From: Bugula neritina
Lineage: Eukaryota; Bryozoa; Gymnolaemata; Cheilostomatida; Bugulidae
DNA length: 64,000 nt
Direction of reading: 5' to 3'
Assembly: GCA_964035545.1 (NCBI GenBank)
Contig: OZ037768.1
Coordinates: 11,240,741-11,304,740 of the forward strand
Position 1 is the stretch's first letter, and the number at the start of each line of letters is the position of its first letter. The notes beneath the pieces are model-generated. The model searched no databases and was not told the origin of the DNA. It was given only the letters and a program-made list of their open reading frames with translations. This document shows positions 22,888 to 36,186 of this stretch, piece after piece. A program made the translations under genes and the position numbers.

Positions 22888-23558
22888 AACAGTGCACCCT
22901 TCGCAGCGATACTGGCTGAAGAATTAGCGGGGCGCGCTCGAGCGTGCAAGCACGTTGGTGATGCAGTGGCTGCAGTGCGCATTGCCTACTCACACTCTGC
23001 AGGTCACAACACCAGTCATGATATTATTATAGCTTAATGCACAGCAAAGGTTTAAAATAAGCAGGCCTGAGAGGGGGCAAGACGAGAGTCGCGACACCAC
23101 GGCACACAACTGGAGAGTTGCGCAAAATCTCCGCGTCACATTCGTGTGACTTTCAGGATGTGTGCTGTAGCATTGATTGAGATGAGTTTTGAAAGCATTT
23201 GCACATGTATATCAGGCAATTTAATTTTGGAATTATTTCAACACTGCATTAGAGTTGATTAAATAAAATATTATTCTTGAGAAAGTCTTAAACAATTCTT
23301 TTTTGGAATTTGTGAAGCCATGCATCAGAAGAAATTCAAAAAGAATTTCAAAAATAAAAACATGTAATAAAAAGCAAGAATGATATAATATAATATTATT
23401 TTTTGGAAAGGAATGTTAAATATTCCATTTGAGTTAGTGTGTTGAAAAACATTTCACATCAGCAAGTTGGAAGAAATAATATTCGAGTAACTGATCATAA
23501 TATTACTATTGCGTGTTGCTAATGTTTTTGTGTTTGAGGAGAGAAAAAAGAAAAAAAA

Positions 23559-23676
23559 GTCTACAGCACCTGGTATTCCCAGGCGGTCACCCATCCAAGT
23601 ACTAACCAGGCTCGACGTTGCTTAGCTTCAGTGATCGGACGAGAACTGGCGTTTTCAACGTGATATGGCCGTAGAC
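23559..23676 (-). rRNA. 5S rRNA, copy 30
   Basis: Consensus gene. Type A spacer that also carries T>C at offset 590, otherwise a mark of type G, but without the offset 397 change. Confidence 0.97.
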
Positions 23677-24347
23677 AACAGTGCACCCTTCGCAGCGATA
23701 CTGGCTGAAGAATTAGCGGGGCGCGCTCGAGCGTGCAAGCACGTTGGTGATGCAGTGGCTGCAGTGCGCATTGCCTACTCACACTCTGCAGGTCACAACA
23801 CCAGTCATGATATTATTATAGCTTAATGCACAGCAAAGGTTTAAAATAAGCAGGCCTGAGAGGGGGCAAGACGAGAGTCGCGACACCACGGCACACAACT
23901 GGAGAGTTGCGCAAAATCTCCGCGTCACATTCGTGTGACTTTCAGGATGTGTGCTGTAGCATTGATTGAGATGAGTTTTGAAAGCATTTGCACATGTATA
24001 TCAGGCAATTTAATTTTGGAATTATTTCAACACTGCATTAGAGTTGATTAAATAAAATATTATTCTTGAGAAAGTCTTAAACAATTCTTTTTTGGAATTT
24101 GTGAAGCCATGCATCAGAAGAAATTCAAAAAGAATTTCAAAAATAAAAACATGTAATAAAAAGCAAGAATGATATAATATAATATTATTTTTTGGAAAGG
24201 AATGTTAAATATTCCATTTGAGTTAGTGTGTTGAAAAACATTTCACATCAGCAAGTTGGAAGAAACAATATTCGAGTAACTGATCATAATATTACTATTG
24301 CGTGTTGCTAATGTTTTTGTGTTTGAGGAGAGAAAAAAGAAAAAAAA

Positions 24348-24469
24348 GTCTATCTACAGCACCTGGTATTCCCAGGCGGTCACCCATCCAAGTACTAACC
24401 AGGCTCGACGTTGCTTAGCTTCAGTGATCGGACGAGAACTGGCGTTTTCAACGTGATATGGCCGTAGAC
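24348..24469 (-). rRNA. 5S rRNA, copy 31 (4-nt duplication at the 3' end)
   Basis: A 4-bp tandem duplication (TCTA on plus, about 24349-24356) lengthens the copy to 122 nt. Nucleotides 2-6 can still pair in helix I with the duplicated segment and G1 can form a G.U pair, leaving an AGAC tail before the U-run. The terminator (24333-24347) is intact, only 4 nt further from the helix. The internal promoter is unchanged, so it is probably transcribed with an odd 3' end. Unique in the window. Type A spacer. Confidence 0.93.
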
Positions 24470-25125
24470 AACAGTGCACCCTTCGCAGCGATACTGGCTG
24501 AAGAATTAGCGGGGCGCGCTCGAGCGTGCAAGCACGTTGGTGATGCAGTGGCTGCAGTGCGCATTGCCTACTCACACTCTGCAGGTCACAACACCAGTCA
24601 TGATATTATTATAGCTTAATGCACAGCAAAGGTTTAAAATAAGCAGGCCTGAGAGGGGGCAAGACGAGAGTCGCGACACCACGGCACACAACTGGAGAGT
24701 TGCGCAAAATCTCCGCGTCACATTCGTGTGACTTTCAGGATGTGTGCTGTAGCATTGATTGAGATGAGTTTTGAAAGCATTTGCACATGTATATCAGGCA
24801 ATTTAATTTTGGAATTATTTCAACACTGCATTAGAGTTGATTAAATAAAATATTATTCTTGAGAAAGTCTTAAACAATTCTTTTTTGGAATTTGTGAAGC
24901 CATGCATCAGAAGAAATTCAAAAAGAATTTCAAAAATAAAAACATGTAATAAAAAGCAAGAATGATATAATATAATATTATTTTTTGGAAAGGAATGTTA
25001 AATATTCCATTTGAGTTAGTGTGTTGAAAAACATTTCACATCAGCAAGTTGGAAGAAATAATATTCGAGTAACTGATCATAATATTACTATTGCGTGTTG
25101 CTAATGTTTTTGTGTTTGAGGAGAG

Positions 25126-25140
25126 AAAAAAGAGAAAAAA
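25126..25140 (-). terminator. Variant Pol III terminator of copy 32
   Basis: T6-CTC-T6 form, next to the unit with the 4-nt duplication in its gene. Confidence 0.85.
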
Positions 25141-25258
25141 GTCTACAGCACCTGGTATTCCCAGGCGGTCACCCATCCAAGTACTAACCAGGCTCGACGT
25201 TGCTTAGCTTCAGTGATCGGACGAGAACTGGCGTTTTCAACGTGATATGGCCGTAGAC
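25141..25258 (-). rRNA. 5S rRNA, copy 32 (variant terminator)
   Basis: Consensus gene followed by the interrupted terminator; type A spacer. Confidence 0.97.
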
Positions 25259-25929
25259 AACAGTGCACCCTTCGCAGCGATACTGGCTGAAGAATTAGCG
25301 GGGCGCGCTCGAGCGTGCAAGCACGTTGGTGATGCAGTGGCTGCAGTGCGCATTGCCTACTCACACTCTGCAGGTCACAACACCAGTCATGATATTATTA
25401 TAGCTTAATGCACAGCAAAGGTTTAAAATAAGCAGGCCTGAGAGGGGGCAAGACGAGAGTCGCGACACCACGGCACACAACTGGAGAGTTGCGCAAAATC
25501 TCCGCGTCACATTCGTGTGACTTTCAGGATGTGTGCTGTAGCATTGATTGAGATGAGTTTTGAAAGCATTTGCACATGTATATCAGGCAATTTAATTTTG
25601 GAATTATTTCAACACTGCATTAGAGTTGATTAAATAAAATATTATTCTTGAGAAAGTCTTAAACAATTCTTTTTTGGAATTTGTGAAGCCATGCATCAGA
25701 AGAAATTCAAAAAGAATTTCAAAAATAAAAACATGTAATAAAAAGCAAGAATGATATAATATAATATTATTTTTTGGAAAGGAATGTTAAATATTCCATT
25801 TGAGTTAGTGTGTTGAAAAACATTTCACATCAGCAAGTTGGAAGAAATAATATTCGAGTAACTGATCATAATATTACTATTGCGTGTTGCTAATGTTTTT
25901 GTGTTTGAGGAGAGAAAAAAGAAAAAAAA

Positions 25930-26047
25930 GTCTACAGCACCTGGTATTCCCAGGCGGTCACCCATCCAAGTACTAACCAGGCTCGACGTTGCTTAGCTTC
26001 AGTGATCGGACGAGAACTGGCGTTTTCAACGTGATATGGCCGTAGAC
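25930..26047 (-). rRNA. 5S rRNA, copy 33
   Basis: Consensus gene; type J spacer, matching unit 5. Confidence 0.97.
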
Positions 26048-26718
26048 AACAGTGCACCCTTCGCAGCGATACTGGCTGAAGAATTAGCGGGGCGCGCTCG
26101 AGCGTGCAAGCACGTTGGTGATGCAGTGGCTGCAGTGCGCATTGCCTACTCACACTCTGCAGGTCACAACACCAGTCATGATATTATTATAGCTTAATGC
26201 ACAGCAAAGGTTTAAAATAAGCAGGCCTGAGAGGGGGCAAGACGAGAGTCGCGACACCACGGCACACAACCGGAGAGTTGCGCAAAATCTCCGCGTCACA
26301 TTCGTGTGACTTTCAGGATGTGTGCTGTAGCATTGATTGAGATGAGTTTTGAAAGCATTTGCACATGTATATCAGGCAATTTAATTTTGGAATTATTTCA
26401 ACACTGCATTAGAGTTGATTAAATAAAATATTATTCTTGAGAAAGTCTTAAACAATTCTTTTTTGGATTTTGTGAAGCCATGCATCAGAAGAAATTCAAA
26501 AAGAATTTCAAAAATAAAAACATGTAATAAAAAGCAAGAATGATATAATATAATATTATTTTTTGGAAAGGAATGTTAAATATTCCATTTGAGTTAGTGT
26601 GTTGAAAAACATTTCACATCAGCAAGTTGGAAGAAATAATATTCGAGTAACTGATCATAATATTACTATTGCGTGTTGCTAATGTTTTTGTGTTTGAGGA
26701 GAGAAAAAAGAAAAAAAA

Positions 26719-26836
26719 GTCTACAGCACCTGGTATTCCCAGGCGGTCACCCATCCAAGTACTAACCAGGCTCGACGTTGCTTAGCTTCAGTGATCGGAC
26801 GAGAACTGGCGTTTTCAACGTGATATGGCCGTAGAC
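26719..26836 (-). rRNA. 5S rRNA, copy 34
   Basis: Consensus gene; type B spacer, the last of its type. Confidence 0.97.
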
Positions 26837-27507
26837 AACAGTGCACCCTTCGCAGCGATACTGGCTGAAGAATTAGCGGGGCGCGCTCGAGCGTGCAAGC
26901 ACGTTGGTGATGCAGTGGCTGCAGTGCGCATTGCCTACTCACACTCTGCAGGTCACAACACCAGTCATGATATTATTATAGCTTAATGCACAGCAAAGGT
27001 TTAAAATAAGCAGGCCTGAGAGGGGGCAAGACGAGAGTCGCGACACCACGGCACACAACTGGAGAGTTGCGCAAAATCTCCGCGTCACATTCGTGTGACT
27101 TTCAGGATGTGTGCTGTAGCATTGATTGAGATGAGTTTTGAAAGCATTTGCACATGTATATCAGGCAATTTAATTTTGGAATTATTTCAACACTGCATTA
27201 GAGTTGATTAAATAAAATATTATTCTTGAGAAAGTCTTAAACAATTCTTTTTTGGAATTTGTGAAGCCATGCATCAGAAGAAATTCAAAAAGAATTTCAA
27301 AAATAAAAACATGTAATAAAAAGCAAGAATGATATAATATAATATTATTTTTTGGAAAGGAATGTTAAATATTCCATTTGAGTTAGTGTGTTGAAAAACA
27401 TTTCACATCAGCAAGTTGGAAGAAATAATATCCGAGTAACCGATCATAATATTACTATTGCGTGTTGCTAATGTTTTTGTGTTTGAGGAGAGAAAAAAGA
27501 AAAAAAA

Positions 27508-27625
27508 GTCTACAGCACCTGGTATTCCCAGGCGGTCACCCATCCAAGTACTAACCAGGCTCGACGTTGCTTAGCTTCAGTGATCGGACGAGAACTGGCG
27601 TTTTCAACGTGATATGGCCGTAGAC
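27508..27625 (-). rRNA. 5S rRNA, copy 35
   Basis: Consensus gene; type A spacer. Confidence 0.97.
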
Positions 27626-28296
27626 AACAGTGCACCCTTCGCAGCGATACTGGCTGAAGAATTAGCGGGGCGCGCTCGAGCGTGCAAGCACGTTGGTGAT
27701 GCAGTGGCTGCAGTGCGCATTGCCTACTCACACTCTGCAGGTCACAACACCAGTCATGATATTATTATAGCTTAATGCACAGCAAAGGTTTAAAATAAGC
27801 AGGCCTGAGAGGGGGCAAGACGAGAGTCGCGACACCACGGCACACAACTGGAGAGTTGCGCAAAATCTCCGCGTCACATTCGTGTGACTTTCAGGATGTG
27901 TGCTGTAGCATTGATTGAGATGAGTTTTGAAAGCATTTGCACATGTATATCAGGCAATTTAATTTTGGAATTATTTCAACACTGCATTAGAGTTGATTAA
28001 ATAAAATATTATTCTTGAGAAAGTCTTAAACAATTCTTTTTTGGAATTTGTGAAGCCATGCATCAGAAGAAATTCAAAAAGAATTTCAAAAATAAAAACA
28101 TGTAATAAAAAGCAAGAATGATATAATATAATATTATTTTTTGGAAAGGAATGTTAAATATTCCATTTGAGTTAGTGTGTTGAAAAACATTTCACATCAG
28201 CAAGTTGGAAGAAATAATATTCGAGTAACTGATCATAATATTACTATTGCGTGTTGCTAATGTTTTTGTGTTTGAGGAGAGAAAAAAGAAAAAAAA

Positions 28297-28414
28297 GTCT
28301 ACAGCACCTGGTATTCCCAGGCGGTCACCCATCCAAGTACTAACCAGGCTCGACGTTGCTTAGCTTCAGTGATCGGACGAGAACTGGCGTTTTCAACGTG
28401 ATATGGCCGTAGAC
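28297..28414 (-). rRNA. 5S rRNA, copy 36
   Basis: Consensus gene; type A spacer; last unit before types F and G appear. Confidence 0.97.
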
Positions 28415-29085
28415 AACAGTGCACCCTTCGCAGCGATACTGGCTGAAGAATTAGCGGGGCGCGCTCGAGCGTGCAAGCACGTTGGTGATGCAGTGGCTGC
28501 AGTGCGCATTGCCTACTCACACTCTGCAGGTCACAACACCAGTCATGATATTATTATAGCTTAATGCACAGCAAAGGTTTAAAATAAGCAGGCCTGAGAG
28601 GGGGCAAGACGAGAGTCGCGACACCACGGCACACAACTGGAGAGTTGCGCAAAATCTCCGCGTCACATTCGTGTGACTTTCAGGATGTGTGCTGTAGCAT
28701 TGATTGAGATGAGTTTTGAAAGCATTTGCACATGTATATCAGGCAATTTAATTTTGGAATTATTTCAACACTGCATTAGAGTTGATTAAATAAAATATTA
28801 TTCTTGAGAAAGTCTTAAACAATTCTTTTTTGGAATTTGTGAAGCCATGCATCAGAAGAAATTCAAAAAGAATTTCAAAAATAAAAACATGTAATAAAAA
28901 GCAAGAATGATATAATATAATATTATTTTTTGGAAAGGAATGTTAAATATTCCATTTGAGTTAGTGTGTTGAAAAACATTTCACATCAGCAAGTTGGAAG
29001 AAATAATATTCGAGTAACTGATCATAATATTACTATTGCGTGTTGCTAATGTTTTTGTGTTTGAGGAGAGAAAAAAGAAAAAAAA

Positions 29086-29203
29086 GTCTACAGCACCTGG
29101 TATTCCCAGGCGGTCACCCATCCAAGTACTAACCAGGCTCGACGTTGCTTAGCTTCAGTGATCGGACGAGAACTGGCGTTTTCAACGTGATATGGCCGTA
29201 GAC
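29086..29203 (-). rRNA. 5S rRNA, copy 37
   Basis: Consensus gene; first type F spacer. Confidence 0.97.
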
Positions 29204-29874
29204 AACAGTGCACCCTTCGCAGCGATACTGGCTGAAGAATTAGCGGGGCGCGCTCGAGCGTGCAAGCACGTTGGTGATGCAGTGGCTGCAGTGCGCATTG
29301 CCTACTCACACTCTGCAGGTCACAACACCAGTCATGATATTATTATAGCTTAATGCACAGCAAAGGTTTAAAATAAGCAGGCCTGAGAGGGGGCAAGACG
29401 AGAGTCGCGACACCACGGCACACAACTGGAGAGTTGCGCAAAATCTCCGCGTCACATTCGTGTGACTTTCAGGATGTGTGCTGTAGCATTGATTGAGATG
29501 AGTTTTGAAAGCATTTGCACATGTATATCAGGCAATTTAATTTTGGAATTATTTCAACACTGCATTAGAGTTGATTAAATAAAATATTATTCTTGAGAAT
29601 GTCTTAAACAATTCTTTTTTGGAATTTGTGAAGCCATGCATCAGAAGAAATTCAAAAAGAATTTCAAAAATACAAACATGTAATAAAAAGCAAGAATGAT
29701 ATAATATAATATTATTTTTTGGAAAGGAATGTTAAATATTCCATTTGAGTTAGTGTGTTGAAAAACATTTCACATCAGCAAGTTGGAAGAAATAATATTC
29801 GAGTAACTGATCATAATATTACTATTGCGTGTTGCTAATGTTTTTGTGTTTGAGGAGAGAAAAAAGAAAAAAAA

Positions 29875-29992
29875 GTCTACAGCACCTGGTATTCCCAGGC
29901 GGTCACCCATCCAAGTACTAACCAGGCTCGACGTTGCTTAGCTTCAGTGATCGGACGAGAACTGGCGTTTTCAACGTGATATGGCCGTAGAC
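29875..29992 (-). rRNA. 5S rRNA, copy 38
   Basis: Consensus gene; first type G spacer. Confidence 0.97.
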
Positions 29993-30663
29993 AACAGTGC
30001 ACCCTTCGCAGCGATACTGGCTGAAGAATTAGCGGGGCGCGCTCGAGCGTGCAAGCACGTTGGTGATGCAGTGGCTGCAGTGCGCATTGCCTACTCACAC
30101 TCTGCAGGTCACAACACCAGTCATGATATTATTATAGCTTAATGCACAGCAAAGGTTTAAAATAAGCAGGCCTGAGAGGGGGCAAGACGAGAGTCGCGAC
30201 ACCACGGCACACAACTGGAGAGTTGCGCAAAATCTCCGCGTCACATTCGTGTGACTTTCAGGATGTGTGCTGTAGCATTGATTGAGATGAGTTTTGAAAG
30301 CATTTGCACATGTATATCAGGCAATTTAATTTTGGAATTATTTCAACACTGCATTAGAGTTGATTAAATAAAATATTATTCTTGAGAATGTCTTAAACAA
30401 TTCTTTTTTGGAATTTGTGAAGCCATGCATCAGAAGAAATTCAAAAAGAATTTCAAAAATAAAAACATGTAATAAAAAGCAAGAATGATATAATATAATA
30501 TTATTTTTTGGAAAGGAATGTTAAATATTCCATTTGAGTTAGTGTGTTGAAAAACATTTCACATCAGCAAGTTGGAAGAAACAATATTCGAGTAACTGAT
30601 CATAATATTACTATTGCGTGTTGCTAATGTTTTTGTGTTTGAGGAGAGAAAAAAGAAAAAAAA

Positions 30664-30781
30664 GTCTACAGCACCTGGTATTCCCAGGCGGTCACCCATC
30701 CAAGTACTAACCAGGCTCGACGTTGCTTAGCTTCAGTGATCGGACGAGAACTGGCGTTTTCAACGTGATATGGCCGTAGAC
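30664..30781 (-). rRNA. 5S rRNA, copy 39
   Basis: Consensus gene; type F spacer, starting a run of four. Confidence 0.97.
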
Positions 30782-31452
30782 AACAGTGCACCCTTCGCAG
30801 CGATACTGGCTGAAGAATTAGCGGGGCGCGCTCGAGCGTGCAAGCACGTTGGTGATGCAGTGGCTGCAGTGCGCATTGCCTACTCACACTCTGCAGGTCA
30901 CAACACCAGTCATGATATTATTATAGCTTAATGCACAGCAAAGGTTTAAAATAAGCAGGCCTGAGAGGGGGCAAGACGAGAGTCGCGACACCACGGCACA
31001 CAACTGGAGAGTTGCGCAAAATCTCCGCGTCACATTCGTGTGACTTTCAGGATGTGTGCTGTAGCATTGATTGAGATGAGTTTTGAAAGCATTTGCACAT
31101 GTATATCAGGCAATTTAATTTTGGAATTATTTCAACACTGCATTAGAGTTGATTAAATAAAATATTATTCTTGAGAATGTCTTAAACAATTCTTTTTTGG
31201 AATTTGTGAAGCCATGCATCAGAAGAAATTCAAAAAGAATTTCAAAAATACAAACATGTAATAAAAAGCAAGAATGATATAATATAATATTATTTTTTGG
31301 AAAGGAATGTTAAATATTCCATTTGAGTTAGTGTGTTGAAAAACATTTCACATCAGCAAGTTGGAAGAAATAATATTCGAGTAACTGATCATAATATTAC
31401 TATTGCGTGTTGCTAATGTTTTTGTGTTTGAGGAGAGAAAAAAGAAAAAAAA

Positions 31453-31570
31453 GTCTACAGCACCTGGTATTCCCAGGCGGTCACCCATCCAAGTACTAAC
31501 CAGGCTCGACGTTGCTTAGCTTCAGTGATCGGACGAGAACTGGCGTTTTCAACGTGATATGGCCGTAGAC
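31453..31570 (-). rRNA. 5S rRNA, copy 40
   Basis: Consensus gene; type F spacer. Confidence 0.97.
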
Positions 31571-32241
31571 AACAGTGCACCCTTCGCAGCGATACTGGCT
31601 GAAGAATTAGCGGGGCGCGCTCGAGCGTGCAAGCACGTTGGTGATGCAGTGGCTGCAGTGCGCATTGCCTACTCACACTCTGCAGGTCACAACACCAGTC
31701 ATGATATTATTATAGCTTAATGCACAGCAAAGGTTTAAAATAAGCAGGCCTGAGAGGGGGCAAGACGAGAGTCGCGACACCACGGCACACAACTGGAGAG
31801 TTGCGCAAAATCTCCGCGTCACATTCGTGTGACTTTCAGGATGTGTGCTGTAGCATTGATTGAGATGAGTTTTGAAAGCATTTGCACATGTATATCAGGC
31901 AATTTAATTTTGGAATTATTTCAACACTGCATTAGAGTTGATTAAATAAAATATTATTCTTGAGAATGTCTTAAACAATTCTTTTTTGGAATTTGTGAAG
32001 CCATGCATCAGAAGAAATTCAAAAAGAATTTCAAAAATACAAACATGTAATAAAAAGCAAGAATGATATAATATAATATTATTTTTTGGAAAGGAATGTT
32101 AAATATTCCATTTGAGTTAGTGTGTTGAAAAACATTTCACATCAGCAAGTTGGAAGAAATAATATTCGAGTAACTGATCATAATATTACTATTGCGTGTT
32201 GCTAATGTTTTTGTGTTTGAGGAGAGAAAAAAGAAAAAAAA

Positions 32242-32359
32242 GTCTACAGCACCTGGTATTCCCAGGCGGTCACCCATCCAAGTACTAACCAGGCTCGACG
32301 TTGCTTAGCTTCAGTGATCGGACGAGAACTGGCGTTTTCAACGTGATATGGCCGTAGAC
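32242..32359 (-). rRNA. 5S rRNA, copy 41
   Basis: Consensus gene; type F spacer with the private T>C at offset 281. Confidence 0.97.
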
Positions 32360-33030
32360 AACAGTGCACCCTTCGCAGCGATACTGGCTGAAGAATTAGC
32401 GGGGCGCGCTCGAGCGTGCAAGCACGTTGGTGATGCAGTGGCTGCAGTGCGCATTGCCTACTCACACTCTGCAGGTCACAACACCAGTCATGATATTATT
32501 ATAGCTTAATGCACAGCAAAGGTTTAAAATAAGCAGGCCTGAGAGGGGGCAAGACGAGAGTCGCGACACCACGGCACACAACTGGAGAGTTGCGCAAAAT
32601 CTCCGCGTCACATTCGTGTGACTTTCAGGATGTGTGCTGCAGCATTGATTGAGATGAGTTTTGAAAGCATTTGCACATGTATATCAGGCAATTTAATTTT
32701 GGAATTATTTCAACACTGCATTAGAGTTGATTAAATAAAATATTATTCTTGAGAATGTCTTAAACAATTCTTTTTTGGAATTTGTGAAGCCATGCATCAG
32801 AAGAAATTCAAAAAGAATTTCAAAAATACAAACATGTAATAAAAAGCAAGAATGATATAATATAATATTATTTTTTGGAAAGGAATGTTAAATATTCCAT
32901 TTGAGTTAGTGTGTTGAAAAACATTTCACATCAGCAAGTTGGAAGAAATAATATTCGAGTAACTGATCATAATATTACTATTGCGTGTTGCTAATGTTTT
33001 TGTGTTTGAGGAGAGAAAAAAGAAAAAAAA

Positions 33031-33148
33031 GTCTACAGCACCTGGTATTCCCAGGCGGTCACCCATCCAAGTACTAACCAGGCTCGACGTTGCTTAGCTT
33101 CAGTGATCGGACGAGAACTGGCGTTTTCAACGTGATATGGCCGTAGAC
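33031..33148 (-). rRNA. 5S rRNA, copy 42
   Basis: Consensus gene; type F spacer with T>C at offset 281. Confidence 0.97.
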
Positions 33149-33819
33149 AACAGTGCACCCTTCGCAGCGATACTGGCTGAAGAATTAGCGGGGCGCGCTC
33201 GAGCGTGCAAGCACGTTGGTGATGCAGTGGCTGCAGTGCGCATTGCCTACTCACACTCTGCAGGTCACAACACCAGTCATGATATTATTATAGCTTAATG
33301 CACAGCAAAGGTTTAAAATAAGCAGGCCTGAGAGGGGGCAAGACGAGAGTCGCGACACCACGGCACACAACTGGAGAGTTGCGCAAAATCTCCGCGTCAC
33401 ATTCGTGTGACTTTCAGGATGTGTGCTGCAGCATTGATTGAGATGAGTTTTGAAAGCATTTGCACATGTATATCAGGCAATTTAATTTTGGAATTATTTC
33501 AACACTGCATTAGAGTTGATTAAATAAAATATTATTCTTGAGAATGTCTTAAACAATTCTTTTTTGGAATTTGTGAAGCCATGCATCAGAAGAAATTCAA
33601 AAAGAATTTCAAAAATACAAACATGTAATAAAAAGCAAGAATGATATAATATAATATTATTTTTTGGAAAGGAATGTTAAATATTCCATTTGAGTTAGTG
33701 TGTTGAAAAACATTTCACATCAGCAAGTTGGAAGAAATAATATTCGAGTAACTGATCATAATATTACTATTGCGTGTTGCTAATGTTTTTGTGTTTGAGG
33801 AGAGAAAAAAGAAAAAAAA

Positions 33820-33937
33820 GTCTACAGCACCTGGTATTCCCAGGCGGTCACCCATCCAAGTACTAACCAGGCTCGACGTTGCTTAGCTTCAGTGATCGGA
33901 CGAGAACTGGCGTTTTCAACGTGATATGGCCGTAGAC
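33820..33937 (-). rRNA. 5S rRNA, copy 43
   Basis: Consensus gene; type G spacer with T>C at offset 281. Confidence 0.97.
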
Positions 33938-34608
33938 AACAGTGCACCCTTCGCAGCGATACTGGCTGAAGAATTAGCGGGGCGCGCTCGAGCGTGCAAG
34001 CACGTTGGTGATGCAGTGGCTGCAGTGCGCATTGCCTACTCACACTCTGCAGGTCACAACACCAGTCATGATATTATTATAGCTTAATGCACAGCAAAGG
34101 TTTAAAATAAGCAGGCCTGAGAGGGGGCAAGACGAGAGTCGCGACACCACGGCACACAACTGGAGAGTTGCGCAAAATCTCCGCGTCACATTCGTGTGAC
34201 TTTCAGGATGTGTGCTGCAGCATTGATTGAGATGAGTTTTGAAAGCATTTGCACATGTATATCAGGCAATTTAATTTTGGAATTATTTCAACACTGCATT
34301 AGAGTTGATTAAATAAAATATTATTCTTGAGAATGTCTTAAACAATTCTTTTTTGGAATTTGTGAAGCCATGCATCAGAAGAAATTCAAAAAGAATTTCA
34401 AAAATAAAAACATGTAATAAAAAGCAAGAATGATATAATATAATATTATTTTTTGGAAAGGAATGTTAAATATTCCATTTGAGTTAGTGTGTTGAAAAAC
34501 ATTTCACATCAGCAAGTTGGAAGAAACAATATTCGAGTAACTGATCATAATATTACTATTGCGTGTTGCTAATGTTTTTGTGTTTGAGGAGAGAAAAAAG
34601 AAAAAAAA

Positions 34609-34726
34609 GTCTACAGCACCTGGTATTCCCAGGCGGTCACCCATCCAAGTACTAACCAGGCTCGACGTTGCTTAGCTTCAGTGATCGGACGAGAACTGGC
34701 GTTTTCAACGTGATATGGCCGTAGAC
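34609..34726 (-). rRNA. 5S rRNA, copy 44
   Basis: Consensus gene; type A spacer. Confidence 0.97.
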
Positions 34727-35382
34727 AACAGTGCACCCTTCGCAGCGATACTGGCTGAAGAATTAGCGGGGCGCGCTCGAGCGTGCAAGCACGTTGGTGA
34801 TGCAGTGGCTGCAGTGCGCATTGCCTACTCACACTCTGCAGGTCACAACACCAGTCATGATATTATTATAGCTTAATGCACAGCAAAGGTTTAAAATAAG
34901 CAGGCCTGAGAGGGGGCAAGACGAGAGTCGCGACACCACGGCACACAACTGGAGAGTTGCGCAAAATCTCCGCGTCACATTCGTGTGACTTTCAGGATGT
35001 GTGCTGTAGCATTGATTGAGATGAGTTTTGAAAGCATTTGCACATGTATATCAGGCAATTTAATTTTGGAATTATTTCAACACTGCATTAGAGTTGATTA
35101 AATAAAATATTATTCTTGAGAAAGTCTTAAACAATTCTTTTTTGGAATTTGTGAAGCCATGCATCAGAAGAAATTCAAAAAGAATTTCAAAAATAAAAAC
35201 ATGTAATAAAAAGCAAGAATGATATAATATAATATTATTTTTTGGAAAGGAATGTTAAATATTCCATTTGAGTTAGTGTGTTGAAAAACATTTCACATCA
35301 GCAAGTTGGAAGAAATAATATTCGAGTAACTGATCATAATATTACTATTGCGTGTTGCTAATGTTTTTGTGTTTGAGGAGAG

Positions 35383-35397
35383 AAAAAAGAGAAAAAA
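35383..35397 (-). terminator. Variant Pol III terminator of copy 45
   Basis: T6-CTC-T6 form; the only one right of 29 kb, and part of the A, A, A74G string shared with units 10-12 and 23-25. Confidence 0.85.
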
Positions 35398-35515
35398 GTC
35401 TACAGCACCTGGTATTCCCAGGCGGTCACCCATCCAAGTACTAACCAGGCTCGACGTTGCTTAGCTTCAGTGATCGGACGAGAACTGGCGTTTTCAACGT
35501 GATATGGCCGTAGAC
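35398..35515 (-). rRNA. 5S rRNA, copy 45 (variant terminator)
   Basis: Consensus gene followed by the last interrupted terminator of the window; type A spacer. Confidence 0.97.
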
Positions 35516-36186
35516 AACAGTGCACCCTTCGCAGCGATACTGGCTGAAGAATTAGCGGGGCGCGCTCGAGCGTGCAAGCACGTTGGTGATGCAGTGGCTG
35601 CAGTGCGCATTGCCTACTCACACTCTGCAGGTCACAACACCAGTCATGATATTATTATAGCTTAATGCACAGCAAAGGTTTAAAATAAGCAGGCCTGAGA
35701 GGGGGCAAGACGAGAGTCGCGACACCACGGCACACAACTGGAGAGTTGCGCAAAATCTCCGCGTCACATTCGTGTGACTTTCAGGATGTGTGCTGTAGCA
35801 TTGATTGAGATGAGTTTTGAAAGCATTTGCACATGTATATCAGGCAATTTAATTTTGGAATTATTTCAACACTGCATTAGAGTTGATTAAATAAAATATT
35901 ATTCTTGAGAAAGTCTTAAACAATTCTTTTTTGGAATTTGTGAAGCCATGCATCAGAAGAAATTCAAAAAGAATTTCAAAAATAAAAACATGTAATAAAA
36001 AGCAAGAATGATATAATATAATATTATTTTTTGGAAAGGAATGTTAAATATTCCATTTGAGTTAGTGTGTTGAAAAACATTTCACATCAGCAAGTTGGAA
36101 GAAATAATATTCGAGTAACTGATCATAATATTACTATTGCGTGTTGCTAATGTTTTTGTGTTTGAGGAGAGAAAAAAGAAAAAAAA

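Larger units (their letters stand above)
32242..34608. repeat. Three adjacent units sharing a private T>C (units 41-43)
   Basis: Offset 281 T>C is seen only in these three consecutive spacers, at 32640, 33429 and 34218. They are of types F, F and G, so a recent local exchange or conversion spread the mark. Confidence 0.7.
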
